Shown: positions 16,362-25,594, numbered from the stretch's first letter. The stretch: DNA of 64,000 bases from TMP-24 sp964600685 (GCA_964600685.1 CAZRKU010000002.1:21604-85603), one strand, 5' to 3'. Numbers and translations are program-made. The notes: generated by a model from the letters alone, not told the origin.

Positions 16362-17281
16362 GCATGGACAACCCGCGTCAACTCAGGGATGCGTTCGGCA
16401 CGTTCATGACCGGGGTGACGGTTGTGACGACGATGGATGCGCAGGGGCATCCCCTGGGTTTCACCGCCAACTCATTCTCGTCTGTGTCGCTCGATCCGCC
16501 GCTGCTGCTGGTGTCGATTGCCAGATCATCCTTGAACTACGACGCCTTTGCCAAGGCCACCGGCTTCGCCATCAACATATTGTCCGAAGGTCAGAAGGAC
16601 GTATCGAACACCTTTGCCCGCCCGGTCGAAGATCGGTTCGCCACGGTCTACTGGCGTCGGGGCCCTCTCGGTGCGCCGCTGATCGCCGGCGTGTCCGCCT
16701 GGTTCGATTGCCACGTCCAGCAGGTGATAGAGGCCGGCGATCACGCGATCCTGATCGGTCGCGTCGGCGCGTTCGAGGCAACCCAGGCACCCGGTCTTGG
16801 CTACTACCGCGGCGGCTACTTTACCCCGATGCAGACGGGTGCCGCGGTCGCGAGCGGCCCCGACGTGGTGATTTCCGCAATCATCGAGGCGGAAGGGCAG
16901 GTGCTGCTGGTCGACGATGGCCTGGGGGGTCTGACCCTGCCGACAGCGCGCGTCGGTCGGGACGGGGCGCAAGCGACGCTGGCAAGCCTGATCGCCACTC
17001 TCGGCGTGAAGGCCGCGCCGGGGCTCATCTATTCCGTCTATGAAGATGTGGCGCGCGGTACTCAGCATATCGCCTTCCTTTGCCCGGCCGAGGTTGGCCC
17101 GTCCACCAAAGGGGCGTTCGTGGAGCTTTCGGCCCAGGGCGTGGCCGATGTCACCGACCCCGCCATGGTCGTGATGCTGGAGCGTCTGGCCGACGAAAGC
17201 CGCGTCGGCAACTACGGCATCTATTTCGGCGATCAGGATCAGGGGCGCGTCGAACCCATCGGCGAAAGGAACAAGCCATGA
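16358..17281 (+). CDS. Flavin reductase with a C-terminal extension
   Basis: A 307-residue protein. Residues about 1-160 are a flavin reductase-like FMN-binding domain (FGTFMTGVTVVTTMD, GFTANSFSSVSLDPPLLLVS, GLGYYRGGYF). It would reduce flavin with NADH for the monooxygenase encoded next. Residues about 165-300 (VISAIIEAEGQVLLVDDG, then TLPTARVG) look like a degenerate Nudix fold without the REUXEEXGU catalytic box. Most such reductases are about 165-180 residues, so the extension is unusual and may be regulatory. It overlaps both neighbours by 4 bp. Confidence 0.88.
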   Translation: MSMDNPRQLRDAFGTFMTGVTVVTTMDAQGHPLGFTANSFSSVSLDPPLLLVSIARSSLNYDAFAKATGFAINILSEGQKDVSNTFARPVEDRFATVYWRRGPLGAPLIAGVSAWFDCHVQQVIEAGDHAILIGRVGAFEATQAPGLGYYRGGYFTPMQTGAAVASGPDVVISAIIEAEGQVLLVDDGLGGLTLPTARVGRDGAQATLASLIATLGVKAAPGLIYSVYEDVARGTQHIAFLCPAEVGPSTKGAFVELSAQGVADVTDPAMVVMLERLADESRVGNYGIYFGDQDQGRVEPIGERNKP

Positions 17282-18315
17282 AATTCTCTCTGTTCGTGCA
17301 TATGGAGCGGGTCAGCCCCACCGATGCGGAGCCGCAGCTCTATCGCGAAATGCTCGAACTCTGCCGCATGGCGGACGAAGGCGGCATGTGCGCCATCTGG
17401 ACCGGCGAACACCATGGGATGAGCTTCACCATCGCGCCGAACCCGTTCCTGAACCTCGTCGATCTGGCGCGGCGGACCAGGAATGTGCGGCTTGGCACCG
17501 GGACGGTGATCGCACCCTTCTGGCATCCGATCAAGCTGGCGGGCGAAGCGGCAATGGCCGACATCATCATGGACGGCCGCCTCGATCTCGGCATCGCGCG
17601 CGGGGCCTATACCTACGAGTATGAGCGCATCCTGCCCGGCCTCGATGCCTGGAATGCCGGTGGCCGGATGCGGGAATTGATCCCGGCGATCAAGGGACTG
17701 TGGCAGGGCAACTACGCGCACGAAGGCCAATATTGGCAGTTCCCGCCGACCACATCCGCGCCGCAGCCCCTGCAGCAACCCTACCCGCCGATCTGGGTGG
17801 CGGCGCGCGACCCGAACAGTCATGAATTCGCCGTCTCGCAGGGGTGCAATGTTCAGGTAACGCCGCTGCATCAGCCCCATGCCGAGGTCGTGAGCCTGAT
17901 GGAGCGTTTCAATGCCGCCTGTGCCGCGAACGCGCAGGTGGCACGCCCGAAAATCATGATCCTGCAGCATGGCTATGTCGCCAGCGACGCCGCCGATGCG
18001 GAACTTGCCGCGCAGGAACTGAACGTCTTCTACAATTATTTCGGCGCCTGGTTCCTGAACAAGCGCCCCATTCACGACGGGCTGATCGCGCCGCTAACGC
18101 GGGAAGAGATCGCCGCGCATCCCTTCTACACGGCGGAGGTCATGCGGCAGAATCTGCTGATCGGCGAGGCGGGCGAAGTGATCGACCGCCTCAAGGCGAT
18201 CGAGGCGCTGGGCTATGACGAATTCTCGCTCTGGATCGACAGCGGCATGAGCTTCGCGAGAAAACGTGACAGTCTGAAGCGCTTCATCGAAGATGTCATG
18301 CCCGCTTTTGCCTGA
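17278..18315 (+). CDS. LLM-class (luciferase-like) flavin-dependent monooxygenase
   Basis: A 345-residue TIM-barrel monooxygenase using reduced flavin from the reductase encoded just upstream. Family features include IWTGEHHGMSFTIAPNPF near residue 40, RLGTGTVIAPFWHPIKLAGE near residue 70 and DIIMDGRLDLGIARGAYTYE near residue 95. Its ATG overlaps the reductase stop (ATGA). Enzymes of this class include type II Baeyer-Villiger monooxygenases, alkanal monooxygenases and ring-cleaving pyrimidine oxygenases. Which applies cannot be decided from sequence alone. Confidence 0.9.
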   Translation: MKFSLFVHMERVSPTDAEPQLYREMLELCRMADEGGMCAIWTGEHHGMSFTIAPNPFLNLVDLARRTRNVRLGTGTVIAPFWHPIKLAGEAAMADIIMDGRLDLGIARGAYTYEYERILPGLDAWNAGGRMRELIPAIKGLWQGNYAHEGQYWQFPPTTSAPQPLQQPYPPIWVAARDPNSHEFAVSQGCNVQVTPLHQPHAEVVSLMERFNAACAANAQVARPKIMILQHGYVASDAADAELAAQELNVFYNYFGAWFLNKRPIHDGLIAPLTREEIAAHPFYTAEVMRQNLLIGEAGEVIDRLKAIEALGYDEFSLWIDSGMSFARKRDSLKRFIEDVMPAFA

Positions 18316-18324
18316 AGGATGACC

Positions 18325-19788
18325 ATGGAGCGTTTCCAGCACTATATCGGCGGGCTTTTTGAAGACGGGGCGGCAGCGTTTGACAGCCTTGACCCGTCGA
18401 CCGGGACTGCTTGGGCCAGAATGCCCGCCGCGAGCGTCATGGACGTCGATCGGGCGGTAACGGCGGCGAGCCGGGCTTTCCGCGGCCGCGACTGGGCGGG
18501 ACTGACCGCGACGGCGCGCGGCAAGCTTCTGATGAAACTGGCCGATCTTGTGCAGGAGGCCGCGCCGCGTCTGGCCCAACTCGAAACCCGTGATACGGGC
18601 AAGATCATCCGCGAAACCTCGGCCCAGATTGCCTATGTTGCGGACTACTACCGCTACTATGCCGGGTTGGCCGACAAGATCGAAGGGTCGCACCTGCCCA
18701 TCGACAAGCCGGACATGGAGGTCTGGCTGCGGCGGGAACCCGTGGGTGTCGTCGCGGCAATCGTCCCCTGGAACAGCCAGCTTTTTCTTTCTGCCGTCAA
18801 ACTGGGTCCGGCGCTCGCGGCCGGGTGCACGGTCGTGCTGAAGGCCAGCGAGGATGGGCCGGCGCCCCTTCTGGAATTTGCCCGGCTGGTCCATGCGGCG
18901 GGCTTTCCGCCGGGCGTCGTCAATATCCTGACCGGCGGGCCCGAGGCGGGTCAGGCCCTGGTCGCCCATCCCCTGGTCGCCCATATTGCCTTTACCGGGG
19001 GGCCGGAAACCGCGCGCCATATCGTCCGGGCGTCCGCGGAAAATCTGGCGCGCACCTCGCTGGAGCTTGGCGGCAAATCGCCCTTCATCGTCTTTGACGA
19101 TGCCGATCTTGAAAGCGCCACCAATGCGCAGGTCGCAGGGATTTTCGCCGCCACCGGGCAAAGCTGCGTCGCGGGTTCGCGGCTTCTGGTGCAGCGCAAG
19201 GTCAAGGACGAGATGCTCGCCCGACTGCGAGCAAAGGCCAAGGCCGTGCGGATCGGCCCGCCCGGTGCGATGGAGACCGAGGTCGGACCCCTGTGCACCG
19301 CGCGTCAGCGTGACCGGATCGTGCGCGTCATAGCGGCGTCGGAAGCCGCAGGGGCGCGGGTCGTCAGTGGCGGGCGCGTGACGGAAGGTCCGGGCTTCTA
19401 CTTTCCGCCAACGATCCTCGATTGTTCGGACGCGCCAGCCGCCCCCTGCGTGACCGAGGAGCTGTTCGGCCCGGTCCTGTCCGTCGTTGCCTTCGACACC
19501 GAGGAGGAGGCATTGGAGATCGCCAACTCCACCCCCTATGGCCTCGCCTCCGGCCTATTCACCCGCAACCTGTCGCGGGCGCACCGGATGGTGCGCGGCC
19601 TTCGCGCGGGGATCGTCTGGGTCAACACCTACCGCGCGGTGTCACCTATCGCGCCGTTCGGGGGACAGGGTCTGTCCGGCCAGGGGCGCGAGGGCGGCAT
19701 GGCGGCTGCGCTTGATTACACAACGGTCAAGACCGTCTGGCTGCGCACGTCGGATGATCCGATTCCAGACCCGTTTGTCATGCGCTGA
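18325..19788 (+). CDS. NAD(P)-dependent aldehyde dehydrogenase
   Basis: A 487-residue ALDH-superfamily enzyme. Visible motifs are VPWNSQL near residue 153, the cofactor loop FTGGPETARH near residue 228, the general-base Glu in LELGGKSPF near residue 248, the catalytic Cys in GQSCVAGSR near residue 285 and EELFGPVLSV near residue 380. ATG 18325 is preferred because GAAGG lies 6 nt upstream. ATG 18319 overlaps that site. It is the last gene of the monooxygenase operon and would oxidise the aldehyde released by the earlier steps. A weak 6-bp hairpin (19794-19812) follows. Confidence 0.93.
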   Translation: MERFQHYIGGLFEDGAAAFDSLDPSTGTAWARMPAASVMDVDRAVTAASRAFRGRDWAGLTATARGKLLMKLADLVQEAAPRLAQLETRDTGKIIRETSAQIAYVADYYRYYAGLADKIEGSHLPIDKPDMEVWLRREPVGVVAAIVPWNSQLFLSAVKLGPALAAGCTVVLKASEDGPAPLLEFARLVHAAGFPPGVVNILTGGPEAGQALVAHPLVAHIAFTGGPETARHIVRASAENLARTSLELGGKSPFIVFDDADLESATNAQVAGIFAATGQSCVAGSRLLVQRKVKDEMLARLRAKAKAVRIGPPGAMETEVGPLCTARQRDRIVRVIAASEAAGARVVSGGRVTEGPGFYFPPTILDCSDAPAAPCVTEELFGPVLSVVAFDTEEEALEIANSTPYGLASGLFTRNLSRAHRMVRGLRAGIVWVNTYRAVSPIAPFGGQGLSGQGREGGMAAALDYTTVKTVWLRTSDDPIPDPFVMR

Positions 19789-19916
19789 ACCGACGCCGCC
19801 ATGTGAGCGGCGGACAGGAAAGGCGATTGCCCGACATGGCGCAACCCGCTCAACTGTCATAGTGTCTGCCGGTTGGTCGGGTTTTCCTGTCCGATGCGCC
19901 AACGACGAGAACCAGC

Positions 19917-20579
19917 ATGACCCCGACGATCGTCGACCAGATTGCCGAAAAATTGTGGATGCGGATCGTCGCCGGCGAACTGCCGGCAGGTGCCCGTCTC
20001 AGGCAGGATGAAATCGCCGCCGAATTCGGATCGAGCCATGTGCCGGTGCGCGAAGCCTTCCGGCGGTTGGAAGCGGACGGGCTGGTGGTATCCGAGCCAA
20101 GGCGCGGCGTCAGGGTCGCGCAGTCTGATCGCGCGCAGCATTTTGAAACGCTCGAAATGCGTGCGGTGCTTGAAGGTCTGGCGCTTTTTCACGCGGCCAC
20201 GGAATATTCCCCGCAGGATTTCAGCGCGGTGTCCGAGGCGGATGCAGCCTGCGGACGCGCCACGACCGCCGAGGAATGGGAGGAAGCCAATCGCCGATTC
20301 CACGTGCTGCTGATTACACCTTGCCCCTTGCCCGCGTTGCTCAGGACCGTCCGTCGTCTGCAGATGATGTCGGCCCTGTCGGCGCGCGCACTGGGCGGCA
20401 GGCAGACGGGAGCCTTTCCCCGCGCCGACCGCGACCACAAGGCGATCCTGACCGCGCTCCAGGCCGATGATGCGGAGCTTTGCGCCACGCTGCTGACCCG
20501 CCACATCCGGCGTGGTCATCTGACATCTGGTGGCGGCAAGTCGGCAGCGGCCGGTCCGGGATGGACACGGAATAGATAA
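19917..20579 (+). CDS. bioR: Biotin regulon repressor BioR (GntR family)
   Basis: A 220-residue GntR/FCD-type regulator: helix-turn-helix ARLRQDEIAAEFGSSHVPVR near residues 27-46, RRLEADGLVVSEPRRGVRV, then a helical C-terminal domain. The assignment as BioR rests on its position just before bioBFDAZ and on a perfect BioR box (TTATAGATAA) in the 70-bp gap to bioB. In Alphaproteobacteria BioR represses biotin genes, and Agrobacterium, Brucella and Paracoccus have the same arrangement. A weaker box-like sequence, ATAGATAA, spans its own stop codon (20572-20579). Confidence 0.88.
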   Translation: MTPTIVDQIAEKLWMRIVAGELPAGARLRQDEIAAEFGSSHVPVREAFRRLEADGLVVSEPRRGVRVAQSDRAQHFETLEMRAVLEGLALFHAATEYSPQDFSAVSEADAACGRATTAEEWEEANRRFHVLLITPCPLPALLRTVRRLQMMSALSARALGGRQTGAFPRADRDHKAILTALQADDAELCATLLTRHIRRGHLTSGGGKSAAAGPGWTRNR

Positions 20580-20610
20580 TATGAGATCAATCCGCGCGTG
20601 GGCCAAGGTT

Positions 20611-20620
20611 TTATAGATAA
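20611..20620. promoter_or_regulatory. BioR box TTATAGATAA
   Basis: An exact match to the published BioR consensus TTATMKATAA, 30 bp before the bioB start. It would block the bioBFDAZ promoter when biotin (through BioR) signals sufficiency. A partial copy sits 41 bp upstream at 20570-20579 (8 of 10 bases). Confidence 0.88.
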
Positions 20621-20649
20621 TTTGCCCCCGCGTTGCAAACGGGGAACCT

Positions 20650-21648
20650 ATGCCGAAAGACCTGCCGCAGACGACCGCCATCCGTTCCGACTGGACCCGT
20701 GCCGAGGCGGAAGCGCTCTATTATCAGCCATTCATGGATCTGCTGTTTCAGGCGCAGACCGTCCACCGCGCGCATTTCGATCCGAACCGCGTGCAGATGA
20801 GCCGCCTTCTGTCGGTCAAGACCGGCGGCTGCCCCGAAGATTGCAGCTATTGCAGCCAGTCGGCGCGCAACGGCTCTACTCTGTCCGCCTCCAAGCTGAT
20901 GGAGGTCGAACGGGTGCTGGCCGAGGCGCGCAAGGCCAAGGCGGCAGGGGCCACGCGCTATTGCATGGGCGCAGCCTGGCGCAGCCCCAAGGACCGCGAC
21001 ATGCCCGCCATCGAGGCGATGGTGCGCGGCGTGCGTGACCTGGGCATGGAAACCTGCATGACGCTGGGGATGCTGGATGAAAATCAGGTGCTGCGGCTGA
21101 AAGGCGCTGGCCTCGACTATTACAACCACAATATCGACACGTCCGAGAGCTTCTATTCCGAAGTGATCACCACCCGGACCTTCGCCGACCGTCTGGACAC
21201 ACTGGCCCGCGTCCGCGACGCAGGGATCAAGGTCTGTTCGGGGGGCATTCTGGGCATGGGTGAAACGGCGGGCGACCGGATCGACATGCTCCTGACGCTG
21301 GCCACATTGCCGGAGCATCCCGAAAGCGTGCCGATCAACATGCTGATTCCAATTGCCGACACGCCGCTGGCCGATGCCGCGCCGGTCGATCCGATCGACT
21401 TCGTGCGGGTCGTGGCGCTGGGCCGCATCCTGATGCCGCAAAGCCATATGCGCCTCTCGGCCGGCCGGACGGAGATGAGCGACGAGATGCAGGCTCTGTG
21501 CTTCTTTGCCGGGGCCAACTCGATCTTCATGGGCGATACGCTTCTGACCGCCGCCAATCCGGGGGTGGACAAGGACCAGCGCCTGTTCGACCGGCTGGGC
21601 ATTCTGCCGGAAGAAGCCCGCGAACACATCTGCCCGTCGGCCGAATGA
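20650..21648 (+). CDS. bioB: Biotin synthase BioB
   Basis: Radical-SAM enzyme that inserts sulfur into dethiobiotin. The 332 residues carry the CxxxCxxC 4Fe-4S motif in GGCPEDCSYCSQSARNG (residues about 58-74), YNHNIDTSESFY near residue 158, CSGGILGMGETAGDR near residue 196 and the terminal region SIFMGDTLLTAANPG. The gene starts a five-gene operon controlled by BioR. Its stop overlaps the bioF start (ATGA). Confidence 0.97.
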   Translation: MPKDLPQTTAIRSDWTRAEAEALYYQPFMDLLFQAQTVHRAHFDPNRVQMSRLLSVKTGGCPEDCSYCSQSARNGSTLSASKLMEVERVLAEARKAKAAGATRYCMGAAWRSPKDRDMPAIEAMVRGVRDLGMETCMTLGMLDENQVLRLKGAGLDYYNHNIDTSESFYSEVITTRTFADRLDTLARVRDAGIKVCSGGILGMGETAGDRIDMLLTLATLPEHPESVPINMLIPIADTPLADAAPVDPIDFVRVVALGRILMPQSHMRLSAGRTEMSDEMQALCFFAGANSIFMGDTLLTAANPGVDKDQRLFDRLGILPEEAREHICPSAE

Positions 21649-22778
21649 GCCATCTCGACGCGCATCGCGGGCTGCTCGACAGTCTTGGCCAGCGCGGTCG
21701 GCTGCGCAGGCTGACCCCGATCACGGGTGCTGATTTCGCCTCGAACGACTATCTGGGTCTGGCGGGGTCTGACCTTGTGCGCGATCTGGCCGTGGCAGCC
21801 CTGGCGCGGGGCATCCCCCTGGGTGCGGGCGCGGCGCGGCTTCTGCGCGGCAACCACGAGGCGTTCGTGGCGCTGGAGGCGGAGGCCGCCGCGCATTTCG
21901 AGTCCGAAGCCGCGCTCTATTTCGGATCGGGTTACACCGCGAACCTCGCACTCTTTTCCGCGCTCCCGCAGGTGCGCGATCTGGTGCTGCATGATGCGCT
22001 GATTCATGCGAGCTCGCTTGACGGCATGCGCCTTGGCGCGGCAGAGACGCGCGCTTTCGCCCACAATGACGCGAACGCGGCCGAAGCGGCGCTGCTCGAC
22101 TGGCGGGCCGCGGGCGGCAATGGCCATGTCTGGATCGCGACGGAAAGCCTGTTCAGCATGGATGGCGACCGCGCGCCGCTGACCGACCTGATGGCGCTGG
22201 CCGACCGGCAAGGGGCCTTCCTGATCGTGGACGAAGCGCATGCGACCGGCATCTGGGGGCCGGAGGGACGGGGGTTGGCCGCCGCCTTTGCCGGAAGGGA
22301 AAATGTCGTCGGCCTGCACACCTGCGGCAAGGCCATGGGCGTGCAGGGGGCGCTTGTGACAGCGGCGCGCCCGCTGGTCGAGACTTTGATCAACCGCGCC
22401 CGCGGGTTCATCTATTCCACCGCGCCCTCGCCCCTTCTGGCCGAGGTCTTGCGCGGCGTTCTGGCGCATCTGGCCCATGACCCGGCACGGCGTGAACGGC
22501 TCCTGGCGCGGGTCGCGCGGGCGGGTGACCTGGCCCGGTCGATCGGCCTTGAACCGACCGGCAGTCAGATTCAGCCCGTTCTTCTGCCCGGCGATGCGCG
22601 TGTGCTGGCGGCAGCCGCTGCTTTGCAGGGTCAGGGGTTCGACATCCGCGCGATCCGCGCGCCGACCGTGCCCAGGGGGCAGGAGCGGCTGCGCCTGTCG
22701 CTGACACTCAACCCCGGTGATGAGGAGGTCAGGGCCGCCTTCGCCGCCATTGCCCCCTTGATGGAGCGCGCAGCATGA
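21645..22778 (+). CDS. bioF: 8-amino-7-oxononanoate synthase BioF
   Basis: PLP-dependent condensation of pimeloyl-ACP/CoA with alanine. In the 377 residues, FASNDYLGLAG near residue 28, the substrate-side HDALIHASSLDGMRLG near residue 115, the PLP-binding DEAHATGIWGPEGRG near residue 195 and the Schiff-base Lys in HTCGKAMG near residue 228 are visible. It starts at ATG 21645 overlapping the bioB stop, and its end overlaps bioD. Confidence 0.95.
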   Translation: MSHLDAHRGLLDSLGQRGRLRRLTPITGADFASNDYLGLAGSDLVRDLAVAALARGIPLGAGAARLLRGNHEAFVALEAEAAAHFESEAALYFGSGYTANLALFSALPQVRDLVLHDALIHASSLDGMRLGAAETRAFAHNDANAAEAALLDWRAAGGNGHVWIATESLFSMDGDRAPLTDLMALADRQGAFLIVDEAHATGIWGPEGRGLAAAFAGRENVVGLHTCGKAMGVQGALVTAARPLVETLINRARGFIYSTAPSPLLAEVLRGVLAHLAHDPARRERLLARVARAGDLARSIGLEPTGSQIQPVLLPGDARVLAAAAALQGQGFDIRAIRAPTVPRGQERLRLSLTLNPGDEEVRAAFAAIAPLMERAA

Positions 22779-23389
22779 CCGCCTTTGTTGTGACGGGCAC
22801 GGATACTGGCATCGGCAAGACGATCTTCGCTGCGGGTCTGACCGGACATCTGGGCGCGCACTACTGGAAACCCGTGCAGTCCGGGCTGGCGGAGGAAACC
22901 GACAGCCAATGTGTCGCGCGGCTTGCCGGGTGCCCGACCGTCCCCGAGGCCTATAGGCTTCGCTTGCCCGCTTCGCCCCATATCTCCGCCGCGGCCGAAA
23001 GCGTCAGGATCGACCCCGCCCGCTTGGCCCTGCCTGATCCGCGCCCGCTGGTGATCGAAGGCGCGGGCGGGGTGATGGTGCCGCTGAACGACGATCTGCT
23101 GTTCCTCGACCAGATGGCGTGCTGGCAGGTGCCGGTGATCCTTTGCGCCCGCACCGCGCTTGGCACGATCAACCACAGCCTGCTGTCCCTCGCCGCGCTG
23201 GGGCGCGCGGGGGTGCCCGTGCATGGCATTGCCTTCATCGGCGCGTCCGAGCCGCAGGTGGAAGCGACGATCATCCGTTTGGGGCGCGTCCGGCGTCTTG
23301 GTCGTCTGCCCTTCCTCGACATGCTCACACCCGCCAGTTTGCGCTCGGCCTTTGCCGATGCCTTCCCGCCTGAAAGTTTCGCCCCATGA
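22775..23389 (+). CDS. bioD: Dethiobiotin synthetase BioD
   Basis: ATP-dependent carboxylation and ring closure of 7,8-diaminononanoate. The 204 residues start with the P-loop TGTDTGIGKT (residues 7-16). KPVQSG near residue 32 and EGAGGVMVPL near residue 96 are the other conserved sites. Overlaps of 4 bp with bioF and bioA show coupled translation. It is slightly shorter than the usual 220-230 residues but all motifs are present. Confidence 0.94.
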   Translation: MTAFVVTGTDTGIGKTIFAAGLTGHLGAHYWKPVQSGLAEETDSQCVARLAGCPTVPEAYRLRLPASPHISAAAESVRIDPARLALPDPRPLVIEGAGGVMVPLNDDLLFLDQMACWQVPVILCARTALGTINHSLLSLAALGRAGVPVHGIAFIGASEPQVEATIIRLGRVRRLGRLPFLDMLTPASLRSAFADAFPPESFAP

Positions 23390-24636
23390 CCTCGCCCATC
23401 TGGCACCCGTTTACCCAGCATGCCCTGTTCCCTTCCATGCGGCGCATCGTCGGGGCCGAGGGTGCCTGGCTGACCGATGCCGACGGGACGCGCATCTTTG
23501 ACGCCATCTCCTCCTGGTGGGTGGTGACGCATGGCCATTGCCATCCGCATATCGTCGGGGCAATCCGCGATCAGGCCGGAAAGCTCGATCAGGTGATCTT
23601 TGCAGGCTATACGCATGAACCTGCGGAGCGGTTCGCCGCAAACCTTCTCAAGCGCCTTCCCCAGTCACTCACCAGGGTCTTTTTCAGCGATTCAGGCTCT
23701 ACTTCGGTCGAGGTGGCGCTGAAGATGGCGCTTGGCCATTTCCGCCACCGGGGCGAAGACCGCCATCGGATCTTGGTGATGGAAAACGGCTATCACGGCG
23801 ATACGGTCGGCACGATGTCGGCGGGCGAACGCGGCACCTTCACCCAGCCCTATGACCCGCTTCTGTTCGCGGTCGACCGCATCCCCTTCCCGGTCGAGGG
23901 GGCCGAGCAGGCGACGCTCGACGCGCTGGAGGCGCTGGCACGCCGTCCCGACACCGCGGCGCTCTTGATCGAACCTCTGGCTCTGGGGGCGGGCGGAATG
24001 CGATTTTACCCGCCCCGGGTTCTGTCGGAGATGGCCGCGATCTGCGCCCGCCATGGCGTTCTTCTGGTCGCGGACGAGGTGATGACCGGCTGGGGCCGCA
24101 CCGGGCGGTTCCTGGCCTGCGACCATGCCGGGGTCGTGCCGGACATATTGTGCCTGTCCAAGGGCATCACTGGCGGGCACCTGCCGCTGGCCGTCACGCT
24201 CTGCCGCGAGGAGATCTATCAATCCCATTGGTCAGAGGACCGGCGCAAGACCTTCTTCCATTCGTCGTCCTACACCGCCAACCCGATCGCCTGCGCGGCG
24301 GCGGTCGCCAATCTCGAACTGTGGGACAGCGAACCCGTGCAGGACCGCATCGGCCGGGTAGCGGCCGTGCAGTCCGAGGGGCTGGCCCGGCTGGCAGCGC
24401 ATCCGAACCTGTCGGGCGCGCGCCAGATCGGCACGATCCTTGCCGCCGACGTCGGGCGGGCGGGCAGCTACCTGTCGGACATCGGGCCGGACCTGATGCG
24501 CTTCTTCGCCACACGAAACCTGCTGATCCGGCCCCTGGGCAATACGGTCTACCTGCTGCCGCCCTATTGCAGCACCGCTGCCGAGCTGACCGCATGTCAC
24601 GACGCAATCCTGGAGGCCGCCGATGCCTTTGGCTGA
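23386..24636 (+). CDS. bioA: Adenosylmethionine-8-amino-7-oxononanoate aminotransferase BioA
   Basis: PLP enzyme that aminates 7-keto-8-aminononanoate using SAM. In the 416 residues, SSWWVVTHGHCHP near residue 43, FFSDSGSTSVEVALKMAL near residue 104, ENGYHGDTVGTMS near residue 132, DEVMTGWGRTG near residue 230 and the PLP-binding Lys in CLSKGITGG near residue 257 are present. The 3' end overlaps bioZ by 14 bp. Confidence 0.95.
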   Translation: MTSPIWHPFTQHALFPSMRRIVGAEGAWLTDADGTRIFDAISSWWVVTHGHCHPHIVGAIRDQAGKLDQVIFAGYTHEPAERFAANLLKRLPQSLTRVFFSDSGSTSVEVALKMALGHFRHRGEDRHRILVMENGYHGDTVGTMSAGERGTFTQPYDPLLFAVDRIPFPVEGAEQATLDALEALARRPDTAALLIEPLALGAGGMRFYPPRVLSEMAAICARHGVLLVADEVMTGWGRTGRFLACDHAGVVPDILCLSKGITGGHLPLAVTLCREEIYQSHWSEDRRKTFFHSSSYTANPIACAAAVANLELWDSEPVQDRIGRVAAVQSEGLARLAAHPNLSGARQIGTILAADVGRAGSYLSDIGPDLMRFFATRNLLIRPLGNTVYLLPPYCSTAAELTACHDAILEAADAFG

Positions 24637-25594
24637 GGGGGTCTTCTGGGCGGGCTTCGGGCATTACGTGCCGGAACGGCAGGTCGCCAATGCCGAGATC
24701 GAGGCCGATCTTGGCCTGCCCGATGGCTGGATCGAGGGCCGGACCGGAATCAGGACCCGCCACTATGCCGCCCCGGATCAGGCGCTCAGCGATCTGGCGG
24801 TGCCCGCCGGGCAAATGGCGCTGGCGGGTGCGCGGGACGTGGGGCTTTTGCTCCTTGCGACCTCCACCCCCGACCATCTTCTGCCGCCGACCGCGCCGCT
24901 GGTCGCGCACCGGCTGGGGCTGTCGTGCGGGGCGGTCGATCTGGCCGGGGCCTGTGCGGGGTTCTTGCATGCGCTGGCGCTTGGTGCGGCGCATTGCAAG
25001 GTGACCGGACAGGCGGTGCTGGTGATCGGTGCCAATATCCTCAGCCGCCGGATCGAACCGACCGAAGCGGCAAGCCGCGTCCTCTTCGCCGACGCGGCGG
25101 GGGCGGTATTGCTGCGGCCCTGCGACGATGCGAGACGCGGGCTTGTGGCGGCTGATCTCGGTTCGGACGGAAGCAGCTACGACATGATCTCGATCCCGCG
25201 CGGCGGTTCGCGCCTGCCATTCGGCGCGCCGGGCGCGGGCGGGTTGACGATGCGTATGCCCGACGGGCCATCGGTCTTTACCGCCGCAGTCGACGGGATG
25301 GTGAACTCGGGCCGGAAGGCCCTGGCCGACGCGGGGTTGCAGGCCGCCGACGTTGCCACCTGGGTTCCCCATCAGGCCAATGCCCGGATCATTCGGCGGG
25401 TCGGCCACGGCCTTGGCCTTGAGCGCGCCGAATGGCTGGGCACGCTGGCCCGGCATGGAAATTCGTCCGCCGCGACCATCCCGCTTGCCCTGTCGGTGCG
25501 GGTGGCGGAGGAGGGCGCGCTGCTGCGCGGCCCGGTCCTCCTGTCGGCTTTCGGGGCTGGAACCCTCTGGGGGTCGCTCGTCTGGAATATCTGA
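24623..25594 (+). CDS. bioZ: 3-oxopimeloyl-ACP synthase BioZ (FabH-like)
   Basis: A beta-ketoacyl-ACP synthase III relative of 323 residues. The Cys-His-Asn triad is visible in DLAGACAGF near residue 110, VPHQANARI near residue 250 and RHGNSSAATIP near residue 280. GGAGG precedes ATG 24623. Its place as the last gene of a BioR-controlled bio operon identifies it as BioZ rather than FabH. In Agrobacterium BioZ condenses glutaryl-CoA with malonyl-ACP to start the pimelate moiety, replacing BioC/BioH. No bioC or bioH is seen here. Confidence 0.9.
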   Translation: MPLAEGVFWAGFGHYVPERQVANAEIEADLGLPDGWIEGRTGIRTRHYAAPDQALSDLAVPAGQMALAGARDVGLLLLATSTPDHLLPPTAPLVAHRLGLSCGAVDLAGACAGFLHALALGAAHCKVTGQAVLVIGANILSRRIEPTEAASRVLFADAAGAVLLRPCDDARRGLVAADLGSDGSSYDMISIPRGGSRLPFGAPGAGGLTMRMPDGPSVFTAAVDGMVNSGRKALADAGLQAADVATWVPHQANARIIRRVGHGLGLERAEWLGTLARHGNSSAATIPLALSVRVAEEGALLRGPVLLSAFGAGTLWGSLVWNI

